DNA of 64,000 nucleotides, taken from the NCBI GenBank assembly GCA_003415625.1, contig PYIU01000001.1, positions 2,232,001 through 2,296,000 on the forward strand. The letters run 5' to 3'. The position numbers were made by a program, and so were the translations under genes. Shown here one piece after another: positions 55,594 to 64,000 of the stretch (position 1 is its first letter; each line of letters starts with the position of its first letter). The DNA is from Aquanectria penicillioides. Its lineage: Eukaryota > Ascomycota > Sordariomycetes > Hypocreales > Nectriaceae. The notes under the pieces are model-generated. The model did not search any database. It saw only the letters and a program-made list of their open reading frames with translations, and was not told the DNA's origin.

Positions 55594-57174
55594 TCACTCA
55601 CAGTTTTCCTTGGGTTTGCTAATTGGTGTGCCAGCCAAAAATAAGTCGTCAATCTCCTTCAAGGTCTTGCCGCCACACTCGGGGATGCAAAAATAGCTAA
55701 AGACCATGGCACAATGAGCCGTGCTTCCAAAAATAAACCTAACTTTACTAAGCAGCCTAGGGTACTCCTTGTTGATCAGGTACGGGATACTAAAAAACAC
55801 TGCGAACTGGATAGCAATATTGAAGACCGCGCCAAATGCATATGTGGTATCCGGTAGACGTGTCGCTGGGATTTTGGCGGCAAGAACGTGTGATAAAGGA
55901 GCACAGTCAAGCTGAAACCCAACGGTAAAGATTGTAACCATGGTTTCAATACTAGTTCGGACCTGGAGATCTGGGTTCAAGACTGTACCGAACGCGCCCA
56001 TGGTGAAGAGAGCGCCGGTTTGTACCACTGCGCCAGCAACAAGAAGCTGCCTTGGAACCATAGTTGGTATTATCGCTGAGGGTTAGGGCTTGGGATGTCT
56101 TACACTCTGCCGATAACATCAGTCAACAATTGTGTTATGAGAATGACGAAGATGCCGATGCCGGTGTTCATGCTGGTCAGGGAAAACGGGTTTCCCGTGC
56201 CCAGACTCTTCAGGAACACGGTTCCATAGACGCTCACGAAGTTTTGTACAGTAAACTGCAGGAAGCCATTGATTCCGACACTGATTAAAGTCCACTTTAA
56301 GCTTGTGCCTTGGAAAATCTCAATGAATCAACTCTTTTCTCTTTGGTTTTTGATGTACTCTTGGAGCCCTTAAAATTTTTGTTCAATTTCATCTTCCAAA
56401 ACTTTCCTTCTCGCAGTTTACGCGATGACTCCCTAGCTTCCGCAGGTTTATTTTTTATCAGCAGAAAATGAGGCGACTAAGTTCAGTCAGTGCTGTCGAC
56501 TGTCCTTGAGCATGACACATGCCTCGGGCATCGACCAGACACCACTTGCAATCAACGTAGGAATGATGAAGAATAGGCCAAAGGCGATTCGCCAAGATCG
56601 ATCGTTGGGAATCGTGGAGATAGCACGGCAAATTAGTGCTTGGTTCAATTGACTAAACTGACTAAATGTAAGTAACAGACAGCAGATAGCTAGGGCACTT
56701 TTGACTGACAAGGAGACCACATTGATACGTTGCAACAACAAAATCTCGGATTGGTGCAGGAGTGAGCTCGGACTGGAACACCGACACGACAGCCAGCTCA
56801 TTTCCGATATAGACATATGCGATGATGTGACCAATGAGTAGTTGTTCTTTGTGCTGGGCTGTGACTAGGAGAACTGCCGAAATTAGTGCCCAGATGCACA
56901 TGGTGAACATGGTCATTCGCCGACCCCATCCGGAGATAGCATATGCGTTTGTCTTGGCATCATGCTGGCTGAACTTGCGGATAAAGCGGTCCATTGCCTG
57001 GGTGCCGTTGAAGGCGCCTTGGTTCATGCCAAAATTGACTTGAGACAAGGCAATGAGGGCACAAGAGTATAGGAGGCGACCATTGACACAGCGAGTAAAC
57101 TGGCTGATGCCTTTGGTGAACCTCCCAGTGGAGGCGTCGGGAATGCGTGACATATCGTGCTGCAGGCTGTTCAA
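55594..57174 (-). pseudogene. Sugar (alpha-glucoside-type) MFS transporter, decayed
   Basis: Minus-strand frames carry a fungal sugar transporter of the maltose/alpha-glucoside type. The N-terminus is near 57150 (NGRLLYSCALIALSQVNFGM), then WGRRMTMFTMCIWALISAVL and ELTPAPIRDFVVATYQCGLL. An intron near 56650-56710 leads to STIPNDRSWRIAFGLFF. After MPEACVMLKDSRQH the frame meets TGA at 56487-56489, where intact relatives continue through PESPRWL. The same frame goes on with at least five further stops down to a TGA at 56328-56330, yet still reads KVLEDEIEQ and TSLKWTLISVGINGFLQF. The C-terminus (ECGGKTLKEIDDLF) is intact. Residues expected between NAYAISG and WGRRM, around TM2, are also missing. 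Multiple stops and a deletion show it is dead. Confidence 0.85.
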
Positions 57175-57441
57175 ATAACGGAAGAGAGATGTTGATGAGG
57201 CAGCGGTAAGCGTTATCCTGAAGGATTGGTTTCATTCCCTTCGGTGCCAATGAGATAAATACCTTTGAGCAAGAATTAGTTGTTGAAACCTTACACAGGG
57301 AAGACAAAGCCTATTTATTTTCTTGTGTAGATATCGTCCATACCAAGGATTGAGGTTCGGTCCAGCCCAAGAACGCCTTGCCATCCATCATGGACAGCTC
57401 AGGGAATAGTTCGAGCTAGATCATCGTTTCTCGATTGATTA

Positions 57442-57468
57442 CGGACTTCCCTTTCAAAAGTCTTTTCC
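57442..57468 (+). repeat. Left terminal inverted repeat
   Basis: Starts CGGACTTCCCTTTCAAAAG. It matches the reverse complement of 58908-58934 at 24 of 27 positions. Preceded by TA. Confidence 0.9.
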
Positions 57469-57544
57469 CACGCTAAAGACGCCATGCAAGCGGCAAAAAG
57501 CAATCACCATACTATTTTCTATGGATCAGTTCCTGATCTACCTT

Positions 57545-58788
57545 CCTCCTTGTCCCTTCCTTCCTTATACTTATTTCCGCCTTTTAATTCAATGACTTTT
57601 TTATATGTATAAGAATGCGCTCAATCCAAGGCTGGATCTTTTCCTATGGGAGGTCTTCCCAAGCCTTCTTCTAAGCTTGAATAACCTCGTGCCGGCTTTT
57701 TTGGAGCCCCTTTTTTGTAGTCACTCTTTTTATATGGAATTATGCTGGTTCAATATAAATGAGATCTAGACTATTGGGGCACTACAATCGTCTTTGGATC
57801 TAATAGAGATTGTAGACTCGTTGTTGAATATAGTGGTTGTGGGCTATAGCCTTATCTTCTTGAAGTATTATGTCTGGTTGGCTTTTAAGGCATTTTATTG
57901 CATAAGGAAACATAAAACGAACTAAAATTATTGTTTAGTATCGATACTAATTAATCCCTTCTTGTTGCCCTTGCCCTAGCTTGCCGTTCTTTTGGCTCTA
58001 TTGCTATTGAGATTTGCGGCCAGCTCCCATTCTGCCTGTATAATTGGCTTGGGTTCCTTATTCATTTTCTCCACTGCCTTAGCCGCCATTTTGTTATTTG
58101 CAGTAGTCTCTAGAGCCTAGCAGTAATAGGGGCCCTGTTCTTTGTAAGAAAACGAGCCCTAGAATATGAACTTAGAGGCCCCTTTCTACCTCTCTTGAAT
58201 ATAGCTGCAGAGATAGGCTTCATCTTTCTTCCGCTACATACAGTATGCTCCACGGCAATGCAATAAGATGACAGAGGTCTCGTCAGACCAAATAACATTC
58301 TTCCAATCTTTAAGGGTCCAATGCTCGTGCTCACGGCACCAGCGCCGTTTCTTTCTCATCTTCTGTGTCAACCCAGGCTTCCTCGTTGGCTTGGTCTTCC
58401 GGAACCCAGCTTTCCGTAGTATCCGCTATACTGTGGTAGCAGAAATGTTGACTTTGTCCAGACTAAGCTCCCTAGCAATATTAGCATATGTCTTTTCTCT
58501 GCTGTAGCGATCCCGGTGTACCTTTGTAGCGATCAGCTGGTCTACTGCAGAGGTCTGTTTCTTAGGCCGGCCGGTTCGAGGTGCATCTTCTAGGTAGGCG
58601 TTGCAGATCTGCAAGGGCCTGTGGTTCGGATCAAAGCCACGCTCCATAGCCCGTGCATAGATGATGTTGATGAGCCGGGTTGAAAGGCCTGTAATCTCTG
58701 TTATTTCCGCTATAGTCTTACCCCTAGGGGGGCTTTTTAGGGTCACAACTAGGGCCCTAGTTGCAATGTCTGTCTTTTTGTGCGGCAT
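57545..58788 (-). pseudogene. Tc1/mariner transposase with RIP-like stops
   Basis: The frame starts at ATG 58788 and is open for 120 codons: a helix-turn-helix region and the linker PRTGRPKKQTS. The first stop is a TAG after ISATTV. Downstream, the same frame reads RILRKAGFRKTKPTRKPG, then DWKNVIWSDETSV (second block of the catalytic DDE core), and later HNHYIQQRVYNLY. Relatives have Trp at several places where TAG or TAA now stands (before RKKDEAY, before KGAS, in FIF*GSF, before CPNS, and before KKAW). A single-base frame change occurs near 57580. It can no longer make transposase. Confidence 0.88.
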
Positions 58789-58907
58789 TTTGAAGAGATC
58801 TGTGAGGTTGAGAGGGGGAAAACAAGAGGGGAATGGTGCCTAAGAAATTCAGTGGGTGTGTTCCCTGCTTGCCTTTTCCTACGATGTGGCACGATAGCGT
58901 CTTGGCA

Positions 58908-58934
58908 GGAAAAGACTTTTGAGAGGGACCTCCG
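58908..58934 (-). repeat. Right terminal inverted repeat
   Basis: Read on the minus strand it starts CGGAGGTCCCTCTCAAAAG. Followed on the plus strand by TA, the other half of the target duplication. Weaker similarity to the left end continues inward to an AAGACGC motif. Confidence 0.9.
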
Positions 58935-59113
58935 TAAAAGCCTCGGCTGTACAGGGGGTGTTCGTATTTGTGACCCCGGGAGCAGCTTGGTTGACCATTC
59001 CGCACTGCTCACCCGCATTCCTCAGCCCGTCCTGCTCTCAAGAAAACAACAATCGTGGGGACCAGCTATTTCTAGATGCGTGAATGCGGGGGAGAGACGG
59101 GGAAGATGACTCG

Positions 59114-60700
59114 CTAGAAATGAGGATCTAAAATGATTGGGGTGGCGGCTGAGGATTCGACGACGGGTATAGACGGGGAGAAAAGTTTGGAGGTGGACCA
59201 CGGATTAACTTTCGGTGCCGCTAAACAAAAATAGGGAGGTTCAGTGTGTGTAAATGGATTGATATTAGTTTTCCGATAGGTCTCTCCATTTCCATACAGC
59301 AGATCCAGTACATCGTTGATGGTTCGGGAAAGAGAAATGTCTGCAAGATAACAAAAGCCATCCTCGCTCTTCAGATTTAGAGTCATCTTGAGTTTCATCG
59401 TCTATTTGCAGATTTCTTCCCAGTGTTACGGGTGGAGATGGGAAAAGATAGGGGTTACCGAATTGTCCTAGGCCGGTGGTCTGGAGGCCCAGTTCAAGAG
59501 CCGACTCGGTATGAAGAAGTCAGTATGGGATGACGTTTTTATGTAAACACGATCCTTTCAGCCTTGAAGCAAAACCAAAATAACCTCCGTCCAAGATGAA
59601 GATGGGAATTTGCTTGGTTGACAGAGCCCCAGAGTGGTCGACCGGACCCTAATAAATATGCCTGTAATTGTGATGAGGCTTGTTGAGCTAAGTCTGAAGA
59701 GGCCTCACAGAGTACTTCTCATACATAGAGGCAAGGAATAGGCACTGGATGTCTGATACCGAGATACCTAGTAGCCTGATTCTCTTCTTAGCAGCGATGT
59801 AGTAAGCTTCAGCTGCGGCTTTGTCATCGTCCCCAACGCCGAAAGGAAAGGTGACCCGTTGCGGTGTTTCTACGATCAATTTTCCCGGAGATTTCCACGA
59901 CACGGTGAAATTTGCAAGCTCACATGCGAGGAGCTGTCACAAATACTGTCAGTTTGAAGTTTGAGCACATGTCAGATGGGAAACCTACCAATTGACATGA
60001 AGCTGTGTCCCAGCCAAACCCATGTTCGCTGGCTCGCTCGGCATTTTCGATTAAGCGCTCAAGCTCTAGAATTGGATTTCAAGGGTGTACATATTTGAGA
60101 AACTTCGGACAAGGCGGCACGAAATCCTCTTCACGGATTCCAGATTCCCTCGTGTGAACCGGCTGCTCTAGTCCTGCATCGGAGGTCCTACTCGCAGCCT
60201 CCAACGCGAATGAAGAGATGGCTTTGTGATGTTCCTGAGCAATGCCATCAAAGGTTGATCATCTTAGTAATGCTTCACATCTTAGAGCTTCGCATGGCTA
60301 CCGATGGGCCGCAAGATGCTCCTCTGCATGGTTGGTCCCTAGTTCAGAAGTGGTTGAAGAGGCCCCTGCGATAATTTCAGGAATGCTTTCAAGTGAAGCT
60401 CTCGGGTTGATGCGCTCCGTTCTTTCTTGTCGGTTGAGAATTTGTTTGATCTCGTCTAATCGGTCAATAATTTCTTGGCTTGCTTCATCATATGGAGCCT
60501 TGTCGCTGAAACTGATCTTCGTAAATGCGTCTTGGCTGATGGTATCGACAAACCCCACAAATAGGTCGAGCATTATCGCACTTTGCCTTTCTCTGGAGGC
60601 AAAATTGACAGACTGCTGATACTCGTTTCCTTCTGACGTAAGGATCAGGATCGAAACGCCGTTTCCTGGTGGCTGGGCCTCTAGACTCCCCTTCCGACAT
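59114..60700 (-). pseudogene. Zn2Cys6 transcription factor, decayed
   Basis: From ATG 60700 the frame reads a basic leader (ATRKRRFDPDPYVRRKRVS) and a binuclear zinc cluster, C-x2-C-x6-C-x6-C-x2-C. The sixth position is Arg (QPRRIYED), where relatives have Cys. The frame then ends at a TGA; the rest continues in another frame (YDEASQEIIDRLDEIKQIL), so a one-base shift occurred near 60510. Further on, a TGA stands at 60079-60081 before NPILELERLIENAERAS. An intron is followed by ACELANFTVSW and the regulatory-domain end (SVSDIQCLFLASMYEKYSVRPLQ). The last part (LGQFGNPYLFPSPP; ADISLSRTINDVLDLLYG) needs another frame change. Several independent breaks show it is dead. Confidence 0.82.
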
Positions 60701-60740
60701 CCCGATACGTGCCGGGGATGCGCTCAATGGACATCTTTGA

Positions 60741-62120
60741 CAAAATGGGATCAAGCATAAGGCACATTGCGGTTTCAGAACATCAATGGATGGGTGTAGA
60801 AGGCCGAGCCGAAGGGTGATGCAGAATGCTACAGGGTGCAGGCGGAACAAGCTCGTCGGTGCAGAGGGGAGTTAATCCGTGAAGTCTCACCCAGGTGGGA
60901 GATAAATAATCACGTGAGCATCGATTTGACAACTCAGACACACAAGTCTCAAATTGCTGAGGTGAAATCGAATGCGGCGTTATAAAGGGGATATATCGTG
61001 AATCAATTCATTTCCATTTACTTTCCCCATGTTGTCTGCCATGCTATGTGTAGCGCGGTCGAGATTACATGTTTTACCTAGAGAAAAAATCATTGGCCGA
61101 TATACTTGCTCTTTTGGAACATAAAAAAAACACATTGATTCAACTCCTTAACCAAAGGTTGTAAATGAGTAGAACCAGAAAATATCATAGATAGGTTGCT
61201 GTACTTAACTTCTTCCCTTGGCCGGCGCAATTGTTGAAACCAACCCGGCGCGGAGCGTCGTAATTAGAGTCAGCATTACTTGCTTTGCTATACCCGCAAG
61301 GTGCGCTCCTCCGTTGACTTTTTTTTTGTATTAGATGGCACAAATTCTATCCTATGATTGATAAATGACGTGGAGGACAATTCTCCAGGCACCCGGATTG
61401 TTGAACAAACCAATCGGGAAATAAGTGACGAGGTGTTGATTGAACTTCAACGAAGAAACATGCCCATTATTAAGCGGAAGTTATCTCGGAAGTTTTGAGC
61501 AAATGGCTTGCTAGAATTGATCCTCTAGATTAGCTTAGAAGTAATAGCTTGTCTTGAAAGGGGTTTTACGCAAGCTTATCCAAACCATTTGAGTCATGCC
61601 GGGTAGGTCATGCGCCAATCAATTTACACGAGGTTTCGCGGTCAGACGGATACACTGGCCGACATTCCGAAATGAGGCAACTGCGTCGTAAGATATGACG
61701 CACCCAGTATATGCAATGCTTATGAGCGAGCTTATTTAGCCGCGAACAGCTGCCAGGAGACCGATTGGTAAGACTGGTCTCGATGGTTCAGACGAATGCG
61801 AGTGCGACAAAGCCTCCGTATGATCTTCAACAAAATACCTGGATGTAACCCACGGCTGCCTACGAGCGCGGATCATCCAGCGTTACATTGAAACCGTCTC
61901 TATATACTTATATGGCTTGCCAGCATGATTCTCGCAAATGTTGAAAACCCCACAAATGTCACCGCAATTTCAATATGAGCCCAATGTACGATCAAGACAC
62001 CCCTCAATCTATTCTTCACTGCGACGACGGTTTTCAATCTGAAAAGTAACCTATGCCCTGGATTAATTTCTTCTCCATTACTAATCTAAACCTAGACACA
62101 TCGGCATTGCTACGGAAGGT
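60741..62120. other. Long AT-rich intergenic region
   Basis: About 1.4 kb between the regulator pseudogene and the DHA2 transporter. It has an A run near 61121-61131 and a T run at 61319-61327. No gene recognised. Confidence 0.45.
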
Positions 62121-63952
62121 ATGATCAATACAGAGGGCGCCATAGACGAGAAATCGACACCGGACGAAGGCGTCGTGAGACCATCAGACCATTCTGAAAT
62201 CAGCGAGGAAGATAGATATCTGCATGGTCTCAAACTAGCACTGATGTCTCTCTGTTTGATGGTCGGAGTCTTCACGGTTGCATTGGACAACAGCATCATA
62301 TGTAAGCATTGACAGTCCCAGGTTTCTTGCAGGCCTGACGTGTGATCAGCGACCGCAATCCCAAAGATTGCAAGCGATTTTAACAGCCTCGAGGATGTGT
62401 GTAAGTTTTTTTTTTTTTTTTTTTTTTTTTTTTAGCTTATGGGTTCTCCTCGAGACTAACATTTAGCAAATTTTAGCCTGGTATGGTTCAGTTTATCTAC
62501 TGGCGCAAATGTCTTTCCAGCCCACCTTTGGAAAGATGTACACATTCTTCAATCTGAAATGGGTCTACTTTGGTGCAGGACTAGCATTTGAAGTTGGGTC
62601 TGTTCTTTGTGCCGCTGCACCTACTTCACTAGCCTTTATCATTGGCAGAGCTGTTGCCGGACTGGGTGCCGCGGGACTCTTTTGCGGCGGAGTCATAATT
62701 TTATCACAGATTGTCGAGATGAGAAGGCGTCCACTTCTGCTAGGTATCATTACGAGCATGTACGGTGTTGCCTCTGTTGTCGGCCCATCCATCGGAGGTG
62801 TCTTTGTCAACTCAGCCCGTCTCACATGGAGGTTTTGTTTTTGGATTAACCTTCGTTGGTGGCTCAAATTCCCCTAAAAAAGAGAAATTATTAACTAACC
62901 GGACGTCAGCATTGGGCTTCCTTTCGGCACTGATTATGGGGTGGTACTACCCGGCTTCGTACGGCCAGGCCCGAAGAGTTCACATACCCTACGACAAAAG
63001 CTCACTAGCCTCGGCTTCAAAAGCGCCATTGTTCTCACTGGAACTCTAGTGTGCTTGGTTCTAGCTCTGCAATGGGGAGGTACTGTTCATCCATGGTCAG
63101 ATTCTCGGGTATGGGGTTGTCTTCTCGGATTTGTATTGCTGTTGGCATTTTCGGTTTCGTGCAGCATCGCCAAAAGGACGAGTATGTTCCCCGCAAAGTT
63201 TTAACGAGTTGCTAATCATCTAAAGCGCATTAATACCTCTTCGAATTCTCTGCCAAAGGTCCGTCCTCCTTGGGTGCACTTTTGCCATTATGCTTCAGGG
63301 CGGCATGATGACTCAGGCATACCATCTACCATTCTACTTCCAAGCTGTGAAAGGTGTCGATGCACAGGAATCCGGGATTGACATCTTGCCTCATGGAGTT
63401 ACAGTGTCACTTGCCACAATTATCAGCGGTGCCGTGATTACGATTACGGGGTTCTATGTCCCATTTATGTGGCTTGGATCTGCTATTTTTGTCGCAGGGG
63501 GCGGACTTCTTTCCACCCTATCCCAGTCCAGCTCATTGGGCAAGTGGTTTGGGTTCGAGGTTCTCGCCGGTTTTGGATACGGACTGGCCGTTCAGGTGCC
63601 CGTATTCGCAACCCAAGTGGTATTGAATGCTGTTGATCTTCCAATAGGAACGACCTTGGTAATGCTGTTTCAGTGTTTGGGTGGAGCAATTGGTCTTGCC
63701 ATTGCGCAAAATGTTTTCCAGAACTCCCTCCACGAAAAACTACGTAAGATCCCCGGTATTGACTTTTCGGCGGTAGTTGCTTCTGGTGGGGTAGAGCTAC
63801 AGAATGTTGTGCCCGGTGAGTTGCTGGATGCAGTGAGGAGCTCCTTCAAAGCTGCAGTAGAGAAGGCATTCTTGGTGTCGGTGGGTCTTGGAGGAGTCGC
63901 ATTCCTGGCCAGTCTCGGCATGGAAATGAGAAGAATTAAGTCCAAGGGATAA
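62121..63952 (+). CDS. MFS transporter, DHA2 (14-TM drug:H+ antiporter) type, with apparent frameshifts
   Basis: Exons 62121-62301, 62350-62400, 62477-62854, 62910-63181 and 63226-63952 can be placed from splice signals and similarity. The acidic N-terminus leads to TM1 (MSLCLMVGVFTVALDNSIIS) ending in the family's LDN-x-I. Motif TAIPKIASDFNSLEDVSWYGSVY is built across two introns. Motif C-like GVASVVGPSIGGVF is present. In exon 4 the start LPLGFLSALIMGWYYP and the later LRQKLTSLGFKSAIV are in different frames, so a one-base change near 62950-62965 is implied. The joint of exons 4 and 5 is again one base out. The gene is therefore either damaged or mis-sequenced at two sites. Intact relatives export toxins or fungicides. 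The intron at 62401-62476 contains 28 consecutive T. Confidence 0.72.
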
Positions 63953-64000
63953 GTAGAAACCCCTTGATTTTTAAGGACTGATTTAGTGGCTTGGAAGGTC

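Larger units (their letters stand above)
57442..58934 (-). mobile_element. Tc1/mariner-type transposon, inactivated
   Basis: The element is 1493 bp, bounded by 27-bp terminal inverted repeats (24 of 27 match) and flanked by TA on both sides (57440-57441 and 58935-58936), the expected target duplication of Tc1/mariner. Inside, on the minus strand, runs a transposase of DDE_3 type: N-terminal helix-turn-helix (58788-58426, intact, starts MPHKKTDIATRALV), then IWSDETSV near 58280, and the C-terminal block around PNSLDLIYIEPA near 57760. After the first 120 codons the frame is broken by about ten TAG/TAA stops and a frameshift. Most stops stand where relatives have Trp or Gln (CpA-to-TpA change), a RIP-like mark. 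The element sits between two other pseudogenes and is not close to a coding gene. Confidence 0.93.

Noticed and set aside
58749..59109. ORFs on both strands across the right end of the transposon
   Set aside because: They span the TIR and the TA site and mix transposon with flank; no protein family matches.
1..64000. CRISPR arrays, rRNA genes, centromere or telomere repeats
   Set aside because: No regularly spaced repeats, rRNA signatures or terminal TTAGGG tracts were seen.

Overview
The window is nuclear DNA of a filamentous ascomycete (Pezizomycotina), most likely a Sordariomycete and plausibly Hypocreales. The signs are short spliceosomal introns of about 45-70 nt with GTANGN donors and CAG/TAG acceptors, a kexin gene of kexB type, tRNA-Leu genes with a 21-nt intron and long variable arm, expanded MFS transporters, Zn2Cys6 regulators, HET and NACHT proteins, and a Tc1/mariner element with CpA-to-TpA (RIP-like) decay. 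Gene models below were built by hand from splice signals and reading-frame continuity; positions not listed as exons are introns.

Layout. 1-9700 is conserved housekeeping sequence: the 3' end of sorting nexin Snx4/Atg24, the kexin protease, the mitochondrial phosphate carrier and the adenine DNA glycosylase MutY. 10183-11066 holds two inverted tRNA-Leu(CAG) genes; a third copy lies at 19704. 11560-14904 has a CYP53-like P450 and a broken ACS-family MFS gene. 15890-23560 holds a convergent pair of innate-immunity-type genes: a HeLo-like/TPR/Q-Y repeat/degenerate Hsp70 protein and a NACHT NLR. 25473-44510 is a metabolic and transport stretch: a four-TM glycoprotein, an M19 dipeptidase, an ACS MFS transporter, a degraded gene, a double GFA-domain protein, a purine nucleoside permease, an unknown protein, a divergent Zn2Cys6/MCT-type transporter pair with a 9-bp CGG-rich tandem repeat between them, and an SHB17-like phosphatase. 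45068-47574 has two small secreted Cys-rich proteins. 48341-53123 has two HET-domain genes on the same strand with a small repeat-containing ORF between them. After a GST gene, 55594-60700 is decaying: a sugar-transporter pseudogene, a complete but inactivated Tc1/mariner element (TIRs and TA duplication visible) and a Zn2Cys6 pseudogene. The window ends with a DHA2-type MFS gene that carries apparent frameshifts.

How the parts relate. The left 10 kb is core genome. From 10 kb on the content is accessory: nonself-recognition genes (NLR-like and HET), transporters with local regulators, secreted proteins and pseudogenes. No PKS or NRPS backbone gene is present, so the P450, transporters and regulators do not form an obvious secondary-metabolite cluster. 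The most unusual item is the 15890-19315 protein, in which an N-terminal domain typical of fungal STAND/NLR proteins is joined not to a NACHT or NB-ARC module but to TPRs, a pentapeptide Q-x-Y-P-S repeat and an Hsp70-like domain with altered nucleotide-binding motifs.
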